Of a stretch of DNA of 55,941 nucleotides, positions 8,643 to 16,798 are shown one piece after another (position 1 is the stretch's first letter; the number at the start of each line of letters is the position of its first letter). The notes beneath the pieces are model-generated. The model was not told the DNA's origin and made no database searches. It saw nothing but the letters and a program-made list of their open reading frames with translations. Made by a program: the position numbers and the translations under genes. This DNA is from Pseudomonadota bacterium (lineage in GTDB: Bacteria > Pseudomonadota > Alphaproteobacteria > Rhizobiales > Beijerinckiaceae), in contig JAFAAP010000089.1 of NCBI GenBank assembly GCA_023426505.1, positions 1 to 55,941 on the forward strand, written 5' to 3'.

Positions 8643-10088
8643 CTATGCCCGGTCACCGACCTTCCTGACCGGCGGGATCGTCCAGGTGCCGTCGATGATC
8701 GAGGGGTTGGTCTCGTTCGGCCAGTACATCCGCAGCATCAGGATGAACTTGCCGGCCGGTGCTGGCAGCCAGTTCGACTCCTTGTCGGCTCCGGGTGAGT
8801 CCTTCTGGATGTAGAGGTCGACCGAGCCGTCCGGATTGGCCTTCAGGTCCTGCCGGGCGCTGATCGAGTAGCGGTTGATCGGGTTGGGCACGAAGAAATA
8901 GCCGCCGTCGTACATCGTCAGCGACCAGAAGCCCTCCACCGGCGGCAACTGGCCCTTGGCGAAGCGCATCACGTACTTGTTGGCCCCGTCATAGGTCCGG
9001 CTGTCGCCGTCCTTCTGCGAGGTCGGATAGACCGCGTCCTGCGGGCGGTTGGCCCCGAGACCGATCGCCGTGACGAGGGCCCGCATCAGGTAGTCGGTGC
9101 CGTAGATGCCGGTCTTCGTCGTGAAGCCCCAGCCGTCGATGTCATGGACGTCTTTGTTGATCTTGAACTGGATCATGATCCGGTCGTTGGCGATCTCCGG
9201 AATACGCTTGGCGAAGTCGGCACGCAGCTTGCTCGCATCGAAGTCCTGACCGGGAACGAGCCCGATCCTGGCGAACTTCGCAAGCGCAGGGGCATCGGCC
9301 GCCGACGGCGGGTTCGTCTTCATCAACTCCGCCAACAGAGTGAAGTAGGCCACCGCGTCCATGCGGTTCACCTGGTCGCGCACGGCGGTCTTCATGTCGA
9401 CCGAGGGATCGACCTTGCCGGCAGGCGGCGTGTACGGCTTGCCGTAGGCGCTGAGCGGCACCAGCTTGACTTGGTCCTGGAGTGCATGCACCTCGGCGTA
9501 ATCCTCCGGCGTGCCAGTACAGTAGATGCGGCCCAGCAACCAGACGATATTGGTCGGCGACTTGTACTCCTTGATGCCCGCCGGCAGCGTACCGGTCCAG
9601 CCCGGTCCGGTGATGGCATAGGTCTGGGTGCCGGTGCCCGTCGTGCGCTTGCCGGGAACCTGGAACACCGTCGTCCAGCCGTCTAGCATCGGCATGAGGA
9701 AGTAGCGGTCCTTCATGTCCGGCAGGCTCAGCACCCAGGGCTCCTTGCCAACGTCGAAGAACGCCGTTGTGTAGAGCGTGTCGGCGTTGGGCGCGGTTAC
9801 GTCGCGGAAGGTGGCATCCGGGTAGTGCCGCAGCTTGATGACCTGGCCCATCGGCGCCCGGGTGCCCTCGGGAGCGGCCACGTTGGTGATGACCCGGCGT
9901 GTCATCTCCATGGTGACCAGCGGGTAGCCGTAGATGTAGGCGTCGGTTGCCAGCCAGAAGTCCTCCAGACCTTCATCGAGGCCCAGCAGCTCGCCCAGAT
10001 GGGCCTCGCTGACGTTGCTCATCGTCGTTCCGGCGAGCAGGCTCAAGGCACCGATGGCCGCCTGGCGGCGGGTCAGCTTCATCGTCAT
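8643..10088 (-). CDS. exported DUF1254/DUF1214 protein
   Basis: A 481-residue protein of the DUF1254-DUF1214 family. The ATG at 10088 (GGAGA seven bases upstream) is chosen because it gives a signal peptide with a twin arginine (TRRQAAIGALSLLAG), which may be Tat-type. DUF1254 covers about residues 40-180 (YIYGYPLVTMEMTRR, APNADTLYTTAFFDV) and DUF1214 about 330-455 (GFWSLTMYDGGYFFVPNPINRYS). The family is exported and often found beside sulfatases and HAD phosphatases; its biochemical function is not established. Here it sits in a block with both. Length is normal. The gene upstream on the same strand, a winged-helix/TPR regulator, ends about 200 bases away. Confidence 0.9.
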   Translation of the reverse strand: MTMKLTRRQAAIGALSLLAGTTMSNVSEAHLGELLGLDEGLEDFWLATDAYIYGYPLVTMEMTRRVITNVAAPEGTRAPMGQVIKLRHYPDATFRDVTAPNADTLYTTAFFDVGKEPWVLSLPDMKDRYFLMPMLDGWTTVFQVPGKRTTGTGTQTYAITGPGWTGTLPAGIKEYKSPTNIVWLLGRIYCTGTPEDYAEVHALQDQVKLVPLSAYGKPYTPPAGKVDPSVDMKTAVRDQVNRMDAVAYFTLLAELMKTNPPSAADAPALAKFARIGLVPGQDFDASKLRADFAKRIPEIANDRIMIQFKINKDVHDIDGWGFTTKTGIYGTDYLMRALVTAIGLGANRPQDAVYPTSQKDGDSRTYDGANKYVMRFAKGQLPPVEGFWSLTMYDGGYFFVPNPINRYSISARQDLKANPDGSVDLYIQKDSPGADKESNWLPAPAGKFILMLRMYWPNETNPSIIDGTWTIPPVRKVGDRA

Positions 10089-10284
10089 GACAGATCTCCG
10101 TTGCGTTCGGATTCCAAGGACTGCGCGGCACTCGGCTGACCCGTGATGGTGGACATTCCTGACCTGCGGGTACTCGCCCGATGGCGCCCTGCGCGGTGTC
10201 CATCGGGCCGCCATGTGCAGAAGCTAGCAACGGCGGAGCGTCCGCGCCTGTAGCATCCTGTAGGTTACGTGGTGGTGGCGCCCG

Positions 10285-12126
10285 TCAGTGCGGGGATGCC
10301 GATGCCTCGAGGGCCGTTTCCGCGGCCGTCCGGGCCGGCACCGGGAAGCCGGCTTTGCGAGCACCTTCGGCATAATGGGCCGCGTCCTCCGGCCGGTAGT
10401 TCCGCTTGGCCAGCTCGTCGTCCCAGTGCTCGAAGATCGTCGGGCGCATGCGCAGAAACTGGTCGCGGGCCTCGGCGGCTTCGGATGCCTTGCCGAGCTG
10501 GGCGTAGATGACGGCAGCGACGAAGTGGTAGAGCGGGAACTTCTCCAGCGCCGCCTGCCGGATCAGGGTCTCGGCGCGGGCGTAGTCGTGCTGCATGTAG
10601 GCGTAGACCGCCAGAACCCCGCTGTAGTAGCCGGAATGGCCCGGGTTGCGGGTAAGCGCCTGCTCGATCAACTCGGCGCCGCGCTGCCACGCGCCCGCCT
10701 GGCTGAGACAGGTCCCGAACGCGCCGAGCAGCTCGGTGTCGTTCGGGTTCAGCTCCACTGCCCGCTCGCCCACCTCCAGCGCCTCCGTTGGCTTCTGGTC
10801 GAAGAACAGCGCCATCATCAGGGCCTGGAGCGCCCGCACGTTCTCCGGATCGAGGCGGATTGCCCGGCGGGCGGCGTCGAGCGAGCGCTGGATCGGGGTG
10901 CTGGACCCCGCCCTCGGATTGAACCCGAAGCGGTCCTCGTCGAGATACAGAACGGACAGCATCGCCCACGCGGTCGCATAATCCGGATGGAGCGCTACGG
11001 CCCGTTCCAGGCAGGCACGGTTTGCTGCATGGTTCTCCTCCGACAGCGCGGCCCGGTAATCGTAGAACCGCAGCGTGCACGCATAGGCCTCGAGGTCGTC
11101 GGGTGGATGAGCCCCGGCCCGAGTCTGGTCGGCCCGCTGAATGATGCCGTAGGGCTGCGCCACTGCGGTGGCCATCCTGCGCGCAACGTCGTCCTGGATC
11201 GTGAAAAGGTCCCGGACCTGCAAGTCCTCGTCGTAGGTCTGCGACCACAGGACGGCGCTGGTCTGTGCATCGAGGAGCCGGCCCGTGATGCGCAGGCGCT
11301 GCGCCGCGGCCCGGACGCTACCCTCGAGCACGTAGCGCACGCCGAGGTCACGGCGGATACGGGCCGTATCGGTTCCCGGCAGGATGCTGCGCGACGTCTC
11401 CCGCCCGAGGACTGTGATCTCCTTGAAGCGGGCGAACTGGCTCAGGACCTCCTCGGTCAGGCCATCCGCGTAGGTCTTCGCCGATGGCTCACCCATGGAC
11501 TCGAACGGCAGCACGACGAGGGTCGGCCCGCCGGGAGAAAATGCAGCCGGTGCCTGGGACCTGTGGGGGGCGCCGTCGCGCCACGGGGTCCACAGGGCAA
11601 GCCCGCCGAGGAGGGCCGGGAAGGCAACCGCGACAGAAGCTGCGACGAGCCATGGCGTCAGGCGCCGTGGCAAATCGGCCGGAGGTACAGGCGACATGGA
11701 GGCCGGGCCAGAACCGGCGTCCGCAACCGGCGCCGTGCGCCAGGCGAAGTGCGGGACATAGCCCCCCTTGGGGATGGTGATGACCACCGGGTCCAGTATG
11801 CCGCCCGAGAGATAGTAGCGCTCCAGTGCCCGGCGCAGCCGTCCGGCCTCGATGCGCACGACCGGGTCTCCCTGGGCATCGAAGTCTGCGTTGCGCTCGA
11901 ACACCTCAGTGCCGATGGCATAGGCCTTGATGCGCTCGGCGCGCCCGGCGAGCGTCTCCTCGACGACATAGCGCAGGAACCGGCGGGCCCGGGCAGGCGC
12001 GTCGAGGTCGGGGCTGGCGAGGAGGATCTCGAGCTGGGCGCGCACGTCCTCCGCCGCAGGCGGCAACTGCGCCTGCGGCGAGGCACCGACAGTGCCGTCG
12101 CCTCCACCGAGCATGGATCGGTCCAT
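10285..12126 (-). CDS. membrane-anchored winged-helix/TPR regulator
   Basis: About 613 residues from the ATG at 12126. The N-terminal part (about 15-125) resembles the DNA-binding-like domain seen in rhizobial adenylate-cyclase-like regulators (FLRYVVEETLAGRAERIKAYAI, DPVVRIEAGRLRRALERYYL, IPKGGYVPHF). A single transmembrane helix follows (about 155-180), then a TolB-like domain (LVVLPFESMGEPSAKTYADGLTEEVL, about 205-330) and TPR-type helices to the end. The arrangement is CadC/ToxR-like: cytoplasmic regulator, membrane anchor, periplasmic sensor. The start is uncertain; Met at 12114 is an alternative and the open frame extends upstream to 12309. It is divergent from a small gene at 12259 and lies in the middle of the exported-protein block, so it may regulate it. 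Confidence 0.82.
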   Translation of the reverse strand: MDRSMLGGGDGTVGASPQAQLPPAAEDVRAQLEILLASPDLDAPARARRFLRYVVEETLAGRAERIKAYAIGTEVFERNADFDAQGDPVVRIEAGRLRRALERYYLSGGILDPVVITIPKGGYVPHFAWRTAPVADAGSGPASMSPVPPADLPRRLTPWLVAASVAVAFPALLGGLALWTPWRDGAPHRSQAPAAFSPGGPTLVVLPFESMGEPSAKTYADGLTEEVLSQFARFKEITVLGRETSRSILPGTDTARIRRDLGVRYVLEGSVRAAAQRLRITGRLLDAQTSAVLWSQTYDEDLQVRDLFTIQDDVARRMATAVAQPYGIIQRADQTRAGAHPPDDLEAYACTLRFYDYRAALSEENHAANRACLERAVALHPDYATAWAMLSVLYLDEDRFGFNPRAGSSTPIQRSLDAARRAIRLDPENVRALQALMMALFFDQKPTEALEVGERAVELNPNDTELLGAFGTCLSQAGAWQRGAELIEQALTRNPGHSGYYSGVLAVYAYMQHDYARAETLIRQAALEKFPLYHFVAAVIYAQLGKASEAAEARDQFLRMRPTIFEHWDDELAKRNYRPEDAAHYAEGARKAGFPVPARTAAETALEASASPH

Positions 12127-12258
12127 TGTCCGCGGGCGTACGAGACGCCTCTTTCCGTAACCTACAGTAACATACTCCCCGCGCGTGCGGTACGGGGCGA
12201 TGCTGGCAATCGTGGGGCGGCGCACCCGCACCGCCCGAGCCGGCAACGGGATTACACC

Positions 12259-12516
12259 ATGCATCACGCTGTCCAGACCGCCATCGCCCGCTTCCCGGAC
12301 CGAGGGCATGCCATCGAGGCATTATCCCGGATGGATGACAGCTTCATGTCCCTCTGCGAGGACTTCGCCGAGGCGCAGGCGGCCCTGGTACATTGGGAGC
12401 GCTCGGGATCTCCGGTGCGGACGGCACGCTGCGCCGAGTACCGCGAGCTGGTTCGGGATCTCGCGGCAGAGATCGAGGTCGAGCTGGAACGCAACAAGGA
12501 CAGCAGATTGCTATGA
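12259..12516 (+). CDS. small helical hypothetical protein
   Basis: An 85-residue protein starting at the ATG at 12259. It is largely alpha-helical and acidic (ALSRMDDSFMSLCEDFAEAQ, EIEVELERNKDS), with no signal peptide. I do not recognise the family with certainty. It is divergently transcribed from the winged-helix/TPR regulator, with a shared promoter region of about 130 bases. The much longer open frame that contains it on the plus strand is antisense to the regulator and is not coding. Confidence 0.6.
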   Translation: MHHAVQTAIARFPDRGHAIEALSRMDDSFMSLCEDFAEAQAALVHWERSGSPVRTARCAEYRELVRDLAAEIEVELERNKDSRLL

Positions 12517-12712
12517 ATGTCGATGAGGGCCGAGGCATCATCAAACGGCAGCTATTGGCACGGGGCTGTCGTTAGCCGAAATTCCGCGTTGGCGTCGTGA
12601 GCTGACCTTCATAGACACGAGCTCAATGGCTCAGGTTGACCCGTTCCGGATCTTCGGCGCCTGTCCTCTCTCGAGTCCTTTCTCGCAGGCGTCTGGAAAC
12701 AGGTATGTGAGA

Positions 12713-13644
12713 TCAGAACCGGGCGCTGATGCCGAGGATCGGCCCATGCTGGATCATGTCGAACTCGTAGCGGCGTCGGCCCTCGCCCTGCGCATAGTCG
12801 ACGGAGAGGGCCCGGTAGCCGACTACGCCCGAGAACGTGACGCCCTGGTAGGTGCCGAAGTCGAAGCCGTAGCCGCCGATGGCCTGCCACGAGAAGTCGC
12901 TTCCGGCCCCGAAGCCCCCGATGTCGCCGCGCAGGAAGAACTCATGGCCCGGCGCCACCGCATAGCGCACGCGGGCGCCGATCACGGGATCGAGCCAGTC
13001 GACGAACCCGGAGCGGGCGAAGGCCCGAGCGCCGGCCACGCTCAGGTCACCGATGTCGACCGCACCTGTGACATCGAACGAGAGGTCCGCCTCCTGGTAC
13101 CAGTAGCGGGCGCCTCCAAGGATATCCAAGGCCAGCGGTCCCGATCGCGCGACCTCGTAGGCGGCGCCGACCTCGATGATGGCCATCTCGATGTCGAGGT
13201 TGAGGGACGTGCCGAGCGTCCCCTTCACACCCGGCGCCAGCGTGCGGGTCCGGACGTTGCCGCCCTCGGCCCCGATCCTGCTCCAGACCAGATCGCCGTA
13301 CAGCGCAAACGGGCCGTTGCGGGCCTCGACGTTGCCCATCAGGGCTACAAGGGAGTCGCTCTTCTCGACGATGTCGATGAAGCTCGCATCGACCTTCACG
13401 GAGCGCCCGCGCACCGTCTGCGTGCCCTTCAGCGCGGTCAGCCAGCCGTAGGGCGTGACGCGATATGTCCATCCCGAGGGCATCGCGAGGGGCGCCTCGG
13501 CAACGGGAGCCGGGGGTGATGGCGTCAGGTCGGCTGCAAGCACCGGCCCCCGGTCCCTGCAAGGACACAGATGGGGATGAGGAGGTTGCGACACAGGTGG
13601 CGCAGGGACATGCCGGGCGGCATGGTTCGACCAATTCGTCTCAC
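12713..13644 (-). pseudogene. outer membrane beta-barrel paralogue 2, frameshifted in signal peptide
   Basis: The mature barrel is intact and closely similar to the protein at 6716-7642 (PYGWLTALKGTQTVRGRSVKV, GGARYWYQEADLSF, C-terminal SARF). Its export signal is in another frame. A GTG at 13644 (GGGAG six bases upstream) starts a 33-residue leader that lines up without gaps with the leader of paralogue 1 and ends ICVLAGTGG. It then runs into a stop at 13525, while the barrel frame reads PVLAADLTP from the same place. Restoring one G to the run of five at 13547-13551 (C5 on the plus strand) joins them into a perfect signal peptide cleaved at VLA-AD. This is a true frameshift, phase variation, or a homopolymer sequencing error. 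Confidence 0.8.
13547..13551. other. homopolymer C5/G5 at the frameshift
   Basis: On the minus strand this G5 tract lies between the codons for GTG-G and PVLAAD of the barrel paralogue. A sixth G would restore one continuous frame. The site is therefore either a contingency tract or an assembly error. Confidence 0.7.
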
Positions 13645-13776
13645 ATGAATCTCCCTGTGGAGCCCGGTCAGGGCATCTGAGCACACGGACCGGAGAATGG
13701 CCAGACGCTCCGGTGCCGAGCGGTCCCCCTTCTGTGGCACACGGGATCCGCAACGCACGAGCGTCACCCCATCACC

Positions 13777-14967
13777 CTAACCCGGCGGATCAGGTCCCCC
13801 TTGACCGACCGGAGCTGCCGAACGGTCTCTTGAGACGCCAGGCCGACGCTGTCCCGCCCTTACGTCCCCATCTGCAACCGCACCCCTTGGGTCGGCCGCG
13901 GATGGGGTCGGCACGGCGTCGAGGTCAGGGCCTGCCAGGGACTTGCGCATCGCGAACCGCAGGATCACCCCCAGTGACGCGGCGAGCGGGATCGCGACCA
14001 GCAGGCCCACGAAGCCGAACAGGTACCCGAAGGCGAACAGCGCAAACATCAGCCAGACCGGGTTGAGCTTGACGCGGCTGCCGATGATCCGCGGCGACAG
14101 GACGTAATCGGCGATCGTTTCGCCGAGCAGGAAAATGCCGGCCACGACCGCCAGGGGCGTCCAGTCGGGCCAGAACTGGGCGATCGCGACGCACGCGGCG
14201 ACGACAAAGCCGACGCCGAACCCCAGATAGGGGACAAAGCTGATCAGGCCGGCCGTGAGGCCGATCAGGATGGCATGATTGAGCCCGGTCACCTTCAGGG
14301 CGATCACATAGAACACGGCCAGGATCAGGCAGATGACGATCTGCCCGCGCACGAAGCCGGCCACCGTGTCATGGATCTCCCGCCCGAGGGCCCGGACGTC
14401 CTCGCGCTGCCCCGCGGGCAACCAGCCGTCGATCGTCGCGGTCATCCGGTCCCAGTCCGACAGGAGGTAGATGCTGACGATCGGCACCACCACGAGCAGC
14501 GAGAGGAGGGAGAGCAAGGCCTTCCCGCCCGACCATGCGGAGCGGATGATGTCATTGAGCCAGGCAGAACCCATCGTGGCTGCCGTGTGCGTGACCGATT
14601 CCTCGATCCGGAGTTCCTGGCCCATGACCTTGTGCAGCCAGGGCCGACCGGTGTCGGCGACGAGGGATTGGACCCGCGTGACATAGCGCGGGAATTCCTC
14701 GATGAAGAATCTCAGCTCCCCCACGAGGGCCGGGAGCATCACCAGCACTAGGCCGACGAAGCCGACGGCCAGCAGCAGGATGAGGATCAGGGCGGCCAGC
14801 CCGCGATTGATCCCGACCCGCTCCAGCCTGTCGACGGCCGGGACGAGCAGGTAGGCGAGTGCCATGCCGATCGCGAACGGCAGGAGGATTTCACGCAGCA
14901 GCACCAGCATCAGCAGCGCGATGGTGGCGATCGTGAGCCAAAAGACAGTGGGGCGGGCAGCCGTCAT
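13777..14967 (-). CDS. AI-2E family transporter (PerM/TqsA-like permease)
   Basis: A 396-residue inner-membrane protein of the AI-2 exporter superfamily. Two transmembrane helices near the N-terminus (about 8-50) are followed by a third (60-85), a large periplasmic or cytoplasmic loop (about 90-150), and a C-terminal bundle with the family signature VPYLGFGVGF and a PRIIGSRVKLNPVWLMFALFAFG stretch (about 285-320). The tail after residue 355 is hydrophilic and Pro/Arg-rich. GGAGGGAG before the ATG is an excellent ribosome binding site. Members move small hydrophilic solutes, or Na+ for protons; the substrate here cannot be read from sequence. The gene lies 36 bases downstream of the HAD phosphatase, on the same strand. 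Confidence 0.9.
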   Translation of the reverse strand: MTAARPTVFWLTIATIALLMLVLLREILLPFAIGMALAYLLVPAVDRLERVGINRGLAALILILLLAVGFVGLVLVMLPALVGELRFFIEEFPRYVTRVQSLVADTGRPWLHKVMGQELRIEESVTHTAATMGSAWLNDIIRSAWSGGKALLSLLSLLVVVPIVSIYLLSDWDRMTATIDGWLPAGQREDVRALGREIHDTVAGFVRGQIVICLILAVFYVIALKVTGLNHAILIGLTAGLISFVPYLGFGVGFVVAACVAIAQFWPDWTPLAVVAGIFLLGETIADYVLSPRIIGSRVKLNPVWLMFALFAFGYLFGFVGLLVAIPLAASLGVILRFAMRKSLAGPDLDAVPTPSAADPRGAVADGDVRAGQRRPGVSRDRSAAPVGQGGPDPPG

Positions 14968-15003
14968 TGCTCCCTCCTGGGCGCGGACCGTCCCGTACTG
15001 CCC

Positions 15004-15996
15004 CTACGGCCTGACCGGGAAGATGGTCTTCCAGTCGCGTTTCATGTCGACGACGGTCCATTGGTCTGCCGTCGCGGCATCGAGCGCCTTGTCGAGCTTG
15101 CCCACATGCGACTGGCGGTCGTAGGCATATTCACGCTCCGCATCGGTGTGATGCACCACAATACCAAGCCGGAGCTTGCCCGCCTCGGTGGTCCATTGCA
15201 GCATCTCGAGATCGCCGTCCGAGTTCCCGAAGGCCGCAATGGGCCGTCGGCCGATCTCCTGGTTGATGCCGACGGGTTTGCCCGGTCCGTCGTCCACGAA
15301 GTCGACCCGGGGCAAGCGGAACAGCGTCGGTTGGCCATCACGGCGCTCGTATTTCGTTACGATGCGGGAGCCGATGACCTGCTCGGGCGGGATGCCGTAG
15401 CGCTCCTCGGCAAAGGCTCGGATGAACTCGGCTCCCCCGCCGGACGCGATGTAGGTCTTGAACCCGTTGGCCCGCAGATAGGTCAGGACCTCCAGCATGG
15501 GCTGGTACACGAGCTCGTCGTAGCGGCGGCCGAAGCGCGGGTGCTTGGCGGTCGCGAGCCATTCCTTGACGCCTTGCCGGAATTCCTCCGGCGTCATGCT
15601 GGCGTGCGTTGCGGCGACGATCTCGACCGCTCCTTTCTCGCCAGTGGCGGCGAGCGCTGCCATGTCGCCCTCGAGCACGGCCTTGAAGGGCTGCGTGTCC
15701 TTCCATTCCGGATGCTGCGGCGCCAGCGCCTTCACCCGGTCGAGCGCGTAGGCGAACTGCACGTAGATCGGCTGCTCAATCCACAGCGTGCCGTCGTTGT
15801 CGAACGTCGCGATCCGCTCCGGTGGCGGAACGAAGTCCGGGGAGCCCTCCCGGGTCACATCGGTCACGAACGCGACGATCGCCTGTTTCGCCGGGCCATC
15901 GTTCCAAGACGGCAGCGGATCGGTCTGGGCGCCTGCAACCGAGACCCAGGTTGCGAGCAGGGCGATGGTGACAAGCCAGCACAGGCGAACGCGCAT
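15004..15996 (-). CDS. exported HAD-family phosphatase
   Basis: A 330-residue HAD hydrolase with a signal peptide (MRVRLCWLVTIALLATWVSVAGAQ). The nucleophile motif is ATFDNDGTLW with Asp66 and Asp68. Motif II/III residues occur around IASGGGAEF and the lysine region after it, and motif IV is GNSDGDLEM. The family resembles SerB-type phosphoserine phosphatases, but export argues for a periplasmic phosphomonoesterase with unknown substrate. The ATG at 15996 was chosen for its GGGAGG at five bases and the signal peptide. The four-cysteine protein gene upstream ends 50 bases away and the permease gene begins 36 bases downstream, suggesting one transcript. Confidence 0.87.
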   Translation of the reverse strand: MRVRLCWLVTIALLATWVSVAGAQTDPLPSWNDGPAKQAIVAFVTDVTREGSPDFVPPPERIATFDNDGTLWIEQPIYVQFAYALDRVKALAPQHPEWKDTQPFKAVLEGDMAALAATGEKGAVEIVAATHASMTPEEFRQGVKEWLATAKHPRFGRRYDELVYQPMLEVLTYLRANGFKTYIASGGGAEFIRAFAEERYGIPPEQVIGSRIVTKYERRDGQPTLFRLPRVDFVDDGPGKPVGINQEIGRRPIAAFGNSDGDLEMLQWTTEAGKLRLGIVVHHTDAEREYAYDRQSHVGKLDKALDAATADQWTVVDMKRDWKTIFPVRP

Positions 15997-16046
15997 GTGT
16001 GCCTCCCATTGGAGCAGTTGTTCGATCGGCTGACGCAAACGCAATC

Positions 16047-16331
16047 TCAAAAGTCGTCGGAGCCGTCCTTGCAGCGGTAGCCGATGAAGCATTGCGGATT
16101 GTTCGAACTCGGCACCCATGCCGGCTCGGGGAACTGGTCGACCATGCATTCCGAGCCGTTCTTGACGAAGCGGGCGTAGGTGGAGGGACCGGTTTCGAGG
16201 ACAACCGCGCCGTCCCGCATGACAAGTTGGCGGTTGGCAGAGCAGGTTCGCTGCGACGTCGGTGGTCCGACCTGTGCGGCCGCTGCGGTTGCGAGCAAGG
16301 TGAGGGCAAGGGCTGACAATAGGATTCTCAT
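16047..16331 (-). CDS. small secreted four-cysteine protein (paralogue 2)
   Basis: A 94-residue protein, the same length as its paralogue at 8316-8600. The signal peptide is MRILLSALALTLLATAAAAQ. Four cysteines stand at identical positions and the last 26 residues are identical (ending CKDGSDDF); about ten conservative changes occur in the other mature positions. The start at 16331 was chosen by alignment to the paralogue and by the upstream purine-rich GGAGGAAA. It lies between an 85-residue secreted protein and the HAD phosphatase. Function unknown; two disulfides suggest an extracytoplasmic binding or structural role. Confidence 0.8.
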   Translation of the reverse strand: MRILLSALALTLLATAAAAQVGPPTSQRTCSANRQLVMRDGAVVLETGPSTYARFVKNGSECMVDQFPEPAWVPSSNNPQCFIGYRCKDGSDDF

Positions 16332-16368
16332 CACCGTTTCCTCCTTAGTTTTCGAACTGAATGCTCCT

Positions 16369-16626
16369 TCAGCAATCCGTGCAGATGCCCTTCTCGACCT
16401 CTCGGTCGATGCGTCGGTCCTGCCGCTCCATCTGCTCGAGGGCAACGGCGTCGTTGTTCGAGAACTCGTTCCGTGGCTGCGTCACCGCCTCGCGCTCGAG
16501 GACTCGCTCCGACGGGATCACGATCTCGCCGTTGCGCAGCGCTGGCCCGGGATTCCGATCCTGGGCCAGTGCCGGCGCGGTGGCCGTCAGCATACCGAAC
16601 GCGGCCAGAAGCATGATGCGTTGCAT
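16369..16626 (-). CDS. small secreted protein ending in CTDC
   Basis: An 85-residue protein with a signal peptide (MQRIMLLAAFGMLTATAPALAQ) and a charged, probably helical mature part (IPSERVLEREAVTQ, DRRIDREVEKG) that ends GICTDC, a CxxC motif at the very C-terminus. GGAGG lies eight bases before the ATG. It precedes the four-cysteine protein by 37 bases on the same strand. I do not recognise the family; the terminal CxxC could form a disulfide or bind a metal. Confidence 0.7.
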   Translation of the reverse strand: MQRIMLLAAFGMLTATAPALAQDRNPGPALRNGEIVIPSERVLEREAVTQPRNEFSNNDAVALEQMERQDRRIDREVEKGICTDC

Positions 16627-16798
16627 GGTCAGTCCTCCTGCTTGCGAATGGCCCGCCCGCTGCATGCGACCGGCACGGTAGCGTCGAGCCGAACCAATCT
16701 CCTAACCTCAAAAGCGTACGCCTCGGAACGTGTTGAGGATTCATGGCACGCGGGCAACCACGGCTGTTTGTCCGCGGGCATAAGGATCCCTTACGAAC

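Noticed and set aside
10288..12258. Very long open frame on the plus strand upstream of the small helical protein
   Set aside because: It is antisense to the winged-helix/TPR regulator, follows its codon pattern, and has a low-complexity, motif-free translation. Only the last 85 codons look real.
16369..16665. Longer version of the CTDC secreted protein
   Set aside because: Thirteen extra codons precede the signal peptide and lack a ribosome binding site, while ATG 16626 has GGAGG.
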